Assembly (NCBI GenBank): GCA_036939755.1
Contig: JALLAZ010000410.1
Location: 1 to 15,892 of the forward strand
Length of the DNA stretch: 15,892 nucleotides
Reading direction: 5' to 3'
DNA from: Stephanodiscus triporus
Lineage: Eukaryota > Bacillariophyta > Thalassiosirophyceae > Thalassiosirales > Thalassiosiraceae
Shown here in pieces: positions 7,609-15,837 of this stretch (position 1 is its first letter; each line of letters opens with the position of its first letter). Position numbers and translations under genes: made by a program. A model generated the notes under the pieces. That model did not search any database. It had not been told where the DNA came from and saw nothing but the letters and a program-made list of their open reading frames with translations.

Positions 7609-9228
7609 CTAGATAAATTTAAGTTGTCGATCTCCGTACCCAGCTTCGTTTTTATGGCGTTCAAACAGTAGTTCAAGCTCCTCTAAGAATACAGCATGCC
7701 ATTCATCAACTAGTTCTTGCGTTACGTTCTCTCCTTCCGTATTCTTAGGCATATCAATGGCTGCAGTAGAAAAGGCATCATACGGGGTTTGATGGGGTTT
7801 TAGGTCATCTTTTCATGATCCATGATCAATCAGTAATAATTTTGCGATTGCGTTCACAGATTTCTCGTACCTCGTCCGATTACAACATGTGACTTTCTTG
7901 GGTGGGGTATTCCAAAGGGAATACCCCATCGTCCCCAAAATACAAGGGGTGCGATCCCAACGGCCCTCGATATCTTCTCTACGAAAGGACCACGAGGAAG
8001 CCAGTACCCGTAGCTACCGTCTAAATTAAATGCAAAGACTGGAACGACTGGAGACCCGGTTGTCAGTGCAAGCTTTATGAATCCCTTACGCTGTTTGAGG
8101 TACAACACTAACTCGTGAGGCTTAGCTGGATTTAGCAGCAATACCTCCTGCACTCCTCCCTGCCAAATAGTCGTTATCGCGAAGTAAACCGATGAGGCGT
8201 AAAATCAGTCAAGTCAATGAATAGATGAGATGCAAAAGCGTACCGGGCTAAATGCGAAGGATTGGCCATCGTGCAGCCTCCTTAAAAACGTCCGCTTATC
8301 GACTGAGGAATCGTGGCAATCATAAGGGTCGACGCGGTGGTCGGCATCGAAGAGTGAGCTCATTACGGCCCCCGCGAAAATCGCCCAATATCGAAAAACA
8401 CAAATGCGGTTTTTCTCTCACCGGGAAGACACCTGACCCACGAATACACATGCCTGATGAAAGGGATGCCGAAAACGGCCGACGTCATCAGGGCGCATCC
8501 ATCCTTGCCGATCTTGCCGGGCAATCGCCGCAGTGATGGGTTGAAGCAAAAGACGGAGTATGGAAGCTGCCAACGGAATAGTAAAAAAGGATCGGGATGA
8601 TGCATGACGACAAGTATCATAATATTATCCATTGAGTCATCGCCAGAACAAAAACGAATCAAGGCAAAGTACTATTCTCACGATAAAATATCTCACCACA
8701 TCATGCGGGTTGAATGCGAATATGAGTGATTTGTTTCGCTCGGAATGGCGAATGAGATCGTCTTCGTCTTCTATCACCGTCTTAAGGCCTAAAAAAAAGT
8801 GGGGATGAATATAATATTTTGCGAGATCTTTTGGTTTGGTTTGATTTGAATACATTTGAGTAAATACTGCCCTCACCGAAGTACTTCTCGGCCTGACTCA
8901 TCATCCAATCGCCCATGCGATAACCCAAGGCTCCCGGAAAATTCGCCGGCAAGGCCAGCGATAATATCGCGAATCCGAGGATGACCGCGCGCTGCCACTC
9001 GCCCGCGAGGAATATCGCGTACGGTATCGTGTACAACAGGAATCCGTTCCAACCGAGCCATAGCGTAACCCCGACCGTCGGGAGGATACCCGCATCCTGA
9101 GGCGTATCGGCGATCTTCCATTTCGACCTATCGCCGCCCCCCCTCGCGGTCCCGACGACGCCGCTCCCGCTCCCGCCGCCTTCTTTTTCCGTAGACGGCG
9201 ATTCGCACGCGTCGCCCGTCGTCGTCAT
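7609..9228 (-). CDS. DGAT2: Type 2 diacylglycerol O-acyltransferase (DGAT2), six exons, 362 aa
   Basis: Transfers an acyl group from acyl-CoA to diacylglycerol, the last step of triacylglycerol synthesis at the ER/lipid droplet. Exons: 9228-8877, 8788-8697, 8566-8422, 8302-8244, 8159-7871, 7760-7609 (1089 nt). Introns of 88, 130, 119, 84 and 110 nt start GTGAGG, GTGAGA, GTGAGA, GTACGC and GTACGA; all end in AG. Each join restores the family sequence: YFG/LKTV, NPHDV/LPYSV, RCLP/VDKRTF, FSP/GGVQEV and VVIGR/AIDMP. Residues about 45-90 form a hydrophobic hairpin membrane anchor after a Gly/Ser-rich N-terminus. The active-site motif is NPHDVLP (144-150, His146), with RHVYSW from 186 and PGGVQEV at 216-222, then GFIKLALTTGSPVVPVFAF. 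The usual YFP motif reads YFG and the Glu of EPHS reads Asn. Length is normal for the family. The start is the first ATG, with GC-rich DNA upstream. Confidence 0.93.
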
Positions 9229-9971
9229 CTTCTCCGAGGGGGCCGTTTATAACTTATTGCGGTTGATTCATTCGTTTCTTTTTTTCCTTCCGAGAATGAA
9301 CGGTTTGCGAAGGGTAATAATCGACCAGCGCATAAACTGCATGCATACAAAGACGACGACGATGGCAATTTTGTTGTGCCCGGTTCGCGAATTGAAATTC
9401 AGCGCTCTCGTTTTATTTCTAAGTACGTGGGAATTAATAACAGTCACACTCCTTTAGATTTTACCCCCATCCCGCCGCCCGCCCCGCGCCACTCCCCCCG
9501 AAGCATGAATCGGAATCATCGTCGTCGTCGTCGCGACGACCGCCCGCCGGCTTCCCTCCTCCTCTTCCGCGTCCTCCCCCTCCTCCTATCATGGGACGGC
9601 CGCGACCGCCGCCCCATGATGATAACAACGACGATGATGCCGCGCGCCGCCGCGGATGCCGCGCTGCTGCCGCCGCCGCCGCCGTCGTCGGCCGTCCCGC
9701 GAAGGATCGACCCCTACCCCCCCGCCGAGCCCGACCCCGGCGGCGGCGGTCGTCGCGAGGGACGTCGTCGGCATCGTCGTCTCCCTTCGACGTTTTCGTC
9801 ATTATTTTCGTCGTTTTCGACCGAATCGTCGAAGTGGCGATCGACGACGACGACGTTGACGTCGACGACATCGTCATCATCATCGGCTCACGGGGGGATC
9901 GGGGACGACGGGACGATCGCGACCGGCGACGGCGGGCTCGACGCGAGGGGCGGGGACGACGACTACGACGA

Positions 9972-9995
9972 TCGTCGTCGTCGTCGTCGTCGTCG
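9972..9995. repeat. (TCG)8 trinucleotide microsatellite
   Basis: Eight perfect TCG units, followed at once by CGCGCG and, 14 bases further on, by the unresolved base at 10009. It belongs to the triplet-rich block upstream of the Trm11 gene and is prone to assembly and length errors. Confidence 0.9.
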
Positions 9996-10053
9996 CGCGC
10001 GGAGGATGNGCGAGCGAGGGAGCGCGAGAGGGCCCGGTCGCGCGCGCGCGTGC

Positions 10054-10065
10054 GGGGGGGGGGGG
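10054..10065. repeat. Poly-G tract (12 G)
   Basis: An uninterrupted run of 12 G, followed by AA and a further six-G run. It lies about 140 nt before the first recognisable Trm11 codons. If it lies in the coding first exon, a miscount here would shift the frame. Confidence 0.9.
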
Positions 10066-10200
10066 AAGGGGGGAGGGGTTGTTTATATTCGTGGCCGATT
10101 ACTGAACATATAATATACCTCCGCGTCCCCCGATCGTATCCTATTATCACATATCGCGAAACACGATACGCGACAGGGGGGAGGGCACGGAGGGATACAG

Positions 10201-11914
10201 CAATTCGTTGCGACAATTGGAGTTCGTATCCGCCTTCCTGGCGGAGATGAGGGATTATTTCGAATTGAATCGTCCCATCCCCAACGATAACGACGGATAC
10301 GACGACGATAACGACGACGATTACTGTGGAGATGGGATAAAATTCGATTTCGTCGACGCCCTATCCTTTCCCTCTTTTCCTCCTCCTCCTTCTTCTTCGG
10401 GATCGACGACGACGACGACGACATCGGACCGTCAACGAGGCGAATACTACGACGGCGATGGTGGAGCGGAGGAGGAGGAGGAGGATGCGAGCCGATATCA
10501 TCGCGCGATGGCGACGACGTCGGAGTTCGATGATATGCCGCCAATGTCGCGAATCGAGGCGTACGAATCGGGCATGCAGTACGTGACGATGACCGATCTT
10601 CCGTCGCGCATTTTCGACGACTCAACGACGACGATGGGAGAATCGAGAGTGGTCGTCGCTGCTACTCCACTCGACGCGATATTTGCCAGCGCGATAGGAC
10701 GGTGTTCGCTCGTGCGCGCCGCCTACGAGATAGTCGCCGTGGGTCGATCGTACGAGGAATTGGCGGAAAGGGCGTCGAAGAACGGGTCGTTCGCGGATTT
10801 GATCGGCAACGATGCGCCCACGTGGTCGATACGATTGCGACGGTACGGCGTTCTTCGCGATCGTCATCGCGATGATGCGAGCAACGATGACGATGCGAGT
10901 CGCCGCGATGAGGACGGACACCGACGACAACGGCGAGGGCATCTTATGCGATTCGGCAAGAACGCGCGATCGCCGTTGCGAGAAGAGAGGAATGCCATAC
11001 TTTCCATGGCCGGGCTCGTTCGGTCGTTCAGGGGTAGGGTCGACCTGACCGATCCAAAGTGCAGGATCTACATTCTGGAGGGGTTGAGACCCTCCCTCCG
11101 GGATGTGGCGAATGGCAATCATATCGATGCCGGAAAAGACGTCGTTGGTGGCGGCGACGGCGACGACGACGATGACGACGACAAGGGCGAGGGAAGGAAG
11201 GCACTGGCGAGGGTCGTGGCCAAGGGTCCCAAAACGTCGATCTACGCCCCCAAAACGCGAATATGCGTCACCACCACGCCGCTTTGTCCCATCGCCTCCT
11301 TCGCCCTGTGCAACGTCGCCCGATTGCGACGGGACTCGAGGGTACTTGATCCCTTCGCCGGCTCGTGCGCGACGCTCCTGGCGGCGTCTCACATCGCGTC
11401 GGGACTTGGGGGATGCCTTCGATCGGTGGCCATAGAAATAGCGCACGGCGGACACGTCAGTCGGGATGACATCGTTCGGGACTTCGAGTCTCGCTCGTTG
11501 CCGCCGCCCACGGAAATAATACACGGCGATTGCCTGTCGGCCGAGATCCGCCGACGCGCACGCGCGGCGATAGGGGGGGAGGCGTTCGACGTCATCTGCA
11601 CAGACCCGCCGTACGGCATTCGCGAGGCAATTACTGGGGGGGACGGAGGGGAGGGAGGGAACATCGTCCCTCCGTTGACGCTCTTGTTTCACGCCATGGG
11701 ACACGATCGCCTGAATGAGGGAACGCCGCTGCTGAAGGTTGGTGGTCGACTGGTTGCATTCGTGCCGGTGCGGAAGGATGAACGTCTCGAGGATTGCTTG
11801 CCAGATCACAAGGCTAGGGAGGATGCGGGCTTGGTCATGGAAGGAGAGGGGAAGGAGCAAGTTCTGAGTGATTCCTTATCAAGATTTCTTGTTTCGTTTG
11901 TCTGCGTATCCTAA
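10201..11914 (+). CDS. TRM11: tRNA (guanine-10-N2)-methyltransferase Trm11 homologue, 5' end unresolved
   Basis: Trm11, with Trm112, makes m2G at position 10 of tRNAs in the cytoplasm. The methyltransferase half has the SAM-binding motif LDPFAGSCATLL (11345 on), an acidic turn in AIEIAHGG, and catalytic DPPYG (11603-11617) in the Trm11-typical form CTDPPYGIREA. The N-terminal half matches the Trm11 layout: LEFVSAFLAEM near 10217, then RVVVAATPLDAIFASAIGR, and a THUMP-like part around TWSIRLRRYG. Asp- and Ser-rich inserts (10280-10500 and 11150-11200) make it longer than usual. The frame has no ATG until 10247, inside the conserved start region, so it likely begins in an upstream exon. The best join is donor GTATCC at 10136 to acceptor ATACAG at 10200, adding in-frame IIYLRVPRS before NSLRQLEF, but that exon has no nearby ATG. 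Stop is TAA at 11912-11914. Confidence 0.82.
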
Positions 11915-12701
11915 AATGAAACATGCCAAGTCGGGCTATGGTCATAATGTAGCAAACTTAGTGACAGTTACTCCCATTTTTTCAACTAGTTTTGTCACAC
12001 TCTCTCAATATGTTTCAGGTACAAGCTACATCACTAATCTATTCTATCTGCGATACGAAAACAATTTAGTCACACATTTTCAAGGTCTCCAATTCCAACA
12101 GAAAAGTGTTTATGGTACTATCCAAGCACTTAGAGTGGGTGAATTTGTCACCAATAGTCCCGGACTAAGAGCACCAACCTTATCGCTTGAAACAGCTTCA
12201 TTGCTACAATTTCTCATGCGGTGGGACTGGGACAACTTTTGAGCTTTGATTATGATCGATCACCATGGTGGCCGCTGGGGCAATGCTGTGTCACCCAATG
12301 GGGCAGTCGGTGTTTAGTGGAATCTTTAGCTGTCTTCGGGACATGTGCACTACATCCCACTGATGCAAATCATGGTCATCAACATTGCCAATGTTTGACC
12401 ATCATTTCATCTTCCTCATTGTCAATGTATCATCACACACAACCTATGTTACAGATCAAGCTAGGTTCAAAGTAAAGTAAAGCAGAGGCATACTATTACA
12501 TTACAAAACAACCCCCCTGCTCTTATCGTGTTTTTCTCAAAAATCTCTCACACAACACATGAAGCATTGGCATTGGCAACAAATCATACCGGTTTCATAA
12601 TCATAACAGCAAAGTGTATTCGCAACACATGATCTGTGCAGCCTATCTATGTCAATGACATTCATGCAGAACAGACACAGAGGGAGTAGAGTAGGGATAC
12701 T

Positions 12702-12714
12702 AGTAACAGTTACT
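12702..12714. repeat. Palindrome AGTAAC-A-GTTACT with an extra half-site
   Basis: Six-base arms with a single central base are exact reverse complements, and a third GTTACT follows at 12721-12726. A related string, AGTGACAGTTACT, occurs near 11961. It could be a factor-binding element or chance in AT-rich DNA. Confidence 0.45.
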
Positions 12715-12832
12715 CTACCTGTTACTATGATTATTTGTGAATGACTAATAGTGATTCCTACCTACATCTAAGTACACCAACAAGTTACCTTTTACTAAGA
12801 AATATCCTTTTTCTGAAAGCTACTTATTCCTG

Positions 12833-12848
12833 CCTAGCCACCTAGCCA
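12833..12848. repeat. Tandem octamer CCTAGCCA x2
   Basis: Two perfect adjacent copies of CCTAGCCA, followed by a partial third (CC). Only two units, so it may be a chance duplication. Confidence 0.6.
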
Positions 12849-13219
12849 CCTCAACTGTAGATTTCACCAGTATGTGAGAATATATGGTAGTACCATGTTT
12901 AGTTAACACTCCTGCTTGTAACACCAACTACACTCTAAGGAGTACATCTTTAGCTCCTGAGAACTATCTAGAGTGATCGATAATAGATTGCTTCCTGAGG
13001 GGAGATCATCACATAGGTTCTCAACTTCTATTACCATATATCTTATGCTATCACCTTCTTGTTTGGTGTAGAAATTTTCTGAGTTGCCTTTTGGTCATTA
13101 CATCCTGCAAGCGGCCCTTTGAATCTGCACACCCTCATATTCACCTTTCTAAGGTAGGTTGGCGTCTTGCCTGTTTCAACAATTCCAGAACACTATTTAG
13201 GTAGGCAGGCATCATTCCA

Positions 13220-13232
13220 GGGGGGGGGGGGG
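13220..13232. repeat. Poly-G tract (13 G)
   Basis: Thirteen consecutive G at 120 bp before the PHD gene start codon, followed by TCTCTC and an A-rich stretch. It lies in the presumed promoter or 5' UTR. Confidence 0.9.
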
Positions 13233-13351
13233 TCTCTCTAAACAGGAAACAAAAAAACGAAACCGACTGCAAAAAAAGCCCTAGAGCCAGCACAAAAAGC
13301 ACACGCATAAACCCAGAAAGGCCAAAGGAGCGCGAGCGCGTCGGAATCAAA

Positions 13352-15058
13352 ATGGGGAAGTCATCAGATACGGATACCACCGAGAATGACGGCCATAGCG
13401 TTCACGAGAGACTTACCAATACCGTCGATGGTGACACCGATCCATCGCAATGCGCTAGCGGCGCGTTGGAGACGCAGACTGTGCACTCATCAAGTACAAC
13501 ACAAGATGAGCCTGAGGGATGTCAAGCGAAGTTGGACACGGTGTCATCAGCCGAAGCAGATCCCAAAGAAACCGTGTCGTTGCATCTTGATCGTTCGGAT
13601 CAGCTCATGGGCCCTGATCGAGCTACTATAGAAGTCTATGATGTCAAGCTAGACAGCATGGATGCTGGGGCTCATTATAATTGTGAACCCGACAGTAATG
13701 GTCACACAAAAAATTTTGACTCTACTGGTGGTCACAATACTGGCGACGCAACAAATGCTATTGGATTGAAATCCTCACCGTCTAGCATGAACTCTGCTTG
13801 GGCAAAAGCCGATCAACTCATTAGCTCGCAAGTGTCGCCGTTTGGTTGCAACATTGATACGTCAAAGTATCCTCCTTCTTGCATTGTGAAGCTACCGCCA
13901 GGACTGTCATCTGGAGATCAACTGACCATCCGCTGGCCCGCCCTTAAACCTTCTCAAAATGCAGCAGCTGCCGAAAAATCCATCGAAGTTAAAAGCTCCA
14001 AAAGGAGGAGGTCAGATGACGGTTGTCCGAGTGAAGAAGACACTGCTCTTCTCGTAAAAATCACTCTCCCAACCAAAGTCAAAGCGAAAATGAAACAATC
14101 GTATCGCCACGTCAAAGTATTCGCGCCGTGGATCACGGTTGAACGCGCCGCCGCGAATACACTAACTGTCAGACAATTGCGCAGCATTGGAATCGACGGT
14201 CACGATGGCTGCAACGCTATCCTCCGTCGCTCTCGTCGCCAACGGATAAGGAACCACGGCGAGGGAAATTTCTCGGTGGGACACTCACGAATCGGGGACC
14301 GGTATCAAGTTTCGGTTACGCAAATCCCATGTGCGTCCACGTGGGGTAAGGATCTCTTGGTAAGGAGTGAATCGACCTGTTGTGAGGGCAATATATCAGG
14401 TGGCAAAGATGCATTGGCAAAGAATGATCAAATATGGGATGCTGCTTTATCAGAGGAGGCGCTGAATCGAGGAGAGCCTTTATACGAATACATTGAATCA
14501 CTTCATACATTTCAGAAAGCTCGAGGCATGATGACATTGCATCAATCTGCATACAAGGTAACTCTGTCCGAACAGCTATTTCATAGTCAAACAGTGGTGG
14601 ATATTCCATTCCCAGATGCGCCAGAACCAGCAGGATTTAAATGCCAAAAGCCACATTCAATGTTAGAGGGAACGCCTTTGTCAACGCATGAGCGGACAGC
14701 ATTCAACGAGGCAATCCTAGAATATCGCAAGCAATGGCCCAAAATAGCAAAAGCGGTGGGTACATCTGCAAATCGTTGTCTAATTCATTATTATTCCGCA
14801 TACAAGGCAGGGGAGGGACGTAGTGATTATCTCCAAGGCAAGAAACTCTGGGAGCAGTCTGATGTATGTGAAATTTGCCATGATGGGGGGGACTTAATAT
14901 GCTGTGATGGCTGCATTAATGCATATCATCTGGCTTGTATTGTACCTCCATTGATTGAGTTGCCCTTGGGGCAATGGTTCTGTGCTGAATGTGTCCCGAG
15001 GAACAGAGACACGGCATCACCTGTATGTGAAAAAAAGAATACCAATCTTAAAACGTAA
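13352..15058 (+). CDS. SANT/Myb-like and PHD-finger chromatin protein, 568 aa
   Basis: A single frame from ATG 13352 to TAA. The first 150 residues are Ser/Thr/Asp-rich and look disordered. Residues about 176-197 carry a SCIVKLPPGLSSGDQLTIRW module, a pattern (V-PPG-GD/Q-hydrophobic-P) common in stramenopile proteins. A basic cluster KRRR at 217-220 and RRSRRQRIR near 292-300 are likely nuclear signals. Residues about 443-485 (STHERTAFNEAILEYRKQW, then IAKAVGTSANRCLIHYYSAYK) form a SANT/Myb-like helix bundle. The PHD finger has a full C4HC3 set: C506, C509, C518, C521, H526, C529, C544 and C547, with W542 before the last pair. PHD fingers bind histone H3 tails; which mark is read cannot be told. 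SANT plus PHD suggests a histone-modifying or remodelling complex subunit. A GTATGT donor-like site at 15023 could allow an alternative or longer C-terminus. Confidence 0.87.
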   Translation: MGKSSDTDTTENDGHSVHERLTNTVDGDTDPSQCASGALETQTVHSSSTTQDEPEGCQAKLDTVSSAEADPKETVSLHLDRSDQLMGPDRATIEVYDVKLDSMDAGAHYNCEPDSNGHTKNFDSTGGHNTGDATNAIGLKSSPSSMNSAWAKADQLISSQVSPFGCNIDTSKYPPSCIVKLPPGLSSGDQLTIRWPALKPSQNAAAAEKSIEVKSSKRRRSDDGCPSEEDTALLVKITLPTKVKAKMKQSYRHVKVFAPWITVERAAANTLTVRQLRSIGIDGHDGCNAILRRSRRQRIRNHGEGNFSVGHSRIGDRYQVSVTQIPCASTWGKDLLVRSESTCCEGNISGGKDALAKNDQIWDAALSEEALNRGEPLYEYIESLHTFQKARGMMTLHQSAYKVTLSEQLFHSQTVVDIPFPDAPEPAGFKCQKPHSMLEGTPLSTHERTAFNEAILEYRKQWPKIAKAVGTSANRCLIHYYSAYKAGEGRSDYLQGKKLWEQSDVCEICHDGGDLICCDGCINAYHLACIVPPLIELPLGQWFCAECVPRNRDTASPVCEKKNTNLKT

Positions 15059-15086
15059 TATCATAATGCATGCTTAGCCATGTTAC

Positions 15087-15092
15087 AATAAA
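15087..15092 (+). terminator. AATAAA-type poly(A) signal candidate
   Basis: Exact AATAAA 28 nt beyond the TAA stop of the PHD gene, on the coding strand. Confidence 0.4.
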
Positions 15093-15189
15093 GAGTAAAC
15101 GAGCCACTCTCTTTCACTATCGTACTACCTTCCTCTTAGATTGTTAGTGCGATTGTGACAGGTTATGATCCATTAACGCTGATTGTGTT

Positions 15190-15226
15190 TTGGGGATAGG
15201 AACCACAAGAGAAATACTATCCCCAA
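15190..15226. repeat. Perfect 10-bp inverted repeat (hairpin)
   Basis: Arms TTGGGGATAG (15190-15199) and CTATCCCCAA (15217-15226) are exact reverse complements with a 17-base A-rich loop. It lies about 130 nt beyond the PHD gene's stop, followed by a TTTTCAG acceptor-like string. Confidence 0.7.
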
Positions 15227-15813
15227 TATTTTCAGGTGGGGGGGAGGCGGCGTTGCATCGCGACCCGCTTGCCCGCTTGGAAAAGCTTTACAATTCATCC
15301 CGCACCATGCGGTTGATGGATTATTAAAATTCTACGTCATATTCCTGTACCAGGAGTATGGTGGAATCCGTAGAAATGGGGTCACCACATAGGGATTTGA
15401 CCCCAGGTCGCAATGGATATATTTATCCTCTGGCTCAACGATGCTCTCCCTCCCCCCCAGTGATGGCGGTGCCTCTTCGAATGGCGCAGGCATCCGCGCC
15501 ATTGGCCGGTCCATCACAGCCATCAGCATGCCTCACAGCACCGAGGCGCCGATGACACAAGCGAAATCGTCGTATCGCTCGACAACATCATCGACACCAC
15601 GGTTGATGACGTTGTCGCCCTACTCCCTCCCTCCGCCACCTCGAGGGGGGAGCACGACACCTTCGGCACATCTTTGAATGCCGTCGGATTGCCCGCCCTC
15701 CACTGATAGTCACCACAACGGGGGGCTGGCGTAATTGTGGGCCTCAATACCCACAGCCTGAGCACCTGATCCAACATCAGCACGCTCGGTGGGGTCGATG
15801 GCACCCTTGCCCA

Positions 15814-15837
15814 CTAGTACTAGGGGGTCCGGCCCCC
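15814..15837. repeat. Palindrome CTAGTACTAG abutting a G5/C5 inverted repeat
   Basis: CTAGTACTAG (15814-15823) is a perfect 10-base palindrome. Its last base starts a GGGGG (15823-15827) that pairs with CCCCC (15833-15837) across a five-base spacer. Such symmetry can mark the end of a mobile element, but no partner copy is visible in this window. Confidence 0.5.

Larger units (their letters stand above)
9229..10200. other. GC-rich low-complexity region between divergent DGAT2 and Trm11 genes
   Basis: About 970 bp. The first 250 bp is AT-richer and probably the DGAT2 promoter and 5' UTR. From about 9480 to 10080 it is dominated by CGA/TCG triplets, which leaves long frames open on both strands, encoding Arg, Ser, Asp and Pro runs; I regard these as compositional. 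It holds the TCG repeat at 9972-9995, the ambiguous base N at 10009 and a 12-G tract at 10054-10065. The 3' part probably carries the promoter and first exon of the Trm11 gene, which I cannot define. Confidence 0.55.
11915..13351. other. Long AT-richer intergenic region without recognisable genes
   Basis: 1437 bp between the Trm11 stop and the PHD gene start. There is a sharp composition change from the GC-rich Trm11 gene. Open frames at 11868-12242 and 12221-12475 (+) lack a convincing start and resemble nothing I know. Small elements are an AGTAAC-A-GTTACT palindrome (12702-12714) and a tandem octamer (12833-12848). The last 150 bp carries a 13-G tract and should be the PHD gene promoter and 5' UTR. 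Confidence 0.55.

Noticed and set aside
8252..8536. Plus-strand frame of 94 codons
   Set aside because: Lies antisense across DGAT2 exons 3 and 4 and the intron between them, which are supported by family motifs.
9376..10250. Long overlapping open frames on both strands (9376-10113 +, 9591-10250 +, 9461-10216 -)
   Set aside because: They consist of Arg/Ser/Asp/Pro runs produced by CGA/TCG triplets read in different frames. No domain or initiation context supports any one of them as a gene, though part of the 9591 frame may end in the Trm11 first exon.
10622..11860. 412-codon minus-strand frame opposite Trm11
   Set aside because: Antisense to a frame with clear methyltransferase motifs; its translation shows no recognisable domain and is open because of high GC.
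11868..12475. Two plus-strand frames beyond the Trm11 stop
   Set aside because: The first begins inside the Trm11 coding region at a GTG, the second has no plausible start, and neither resembles a known protein. No good splice sites link them to a neighbour.
15380..15430. tRNA-like B-box (GGGTCAAATCC on the minus strand)
   Set aside because: Two mismatches to the B-box consensus, no matching acceptor stem and no cloverleaf could be drawn.
15332..15804. Overlapping frames on both strands near the window end, possibly a retroelement remnant
   Set aside because: No reverse transcriptase, integrase, protease or zinc-knuckle motif was seen, and no terminal repeat pair, so no mobile element is called.
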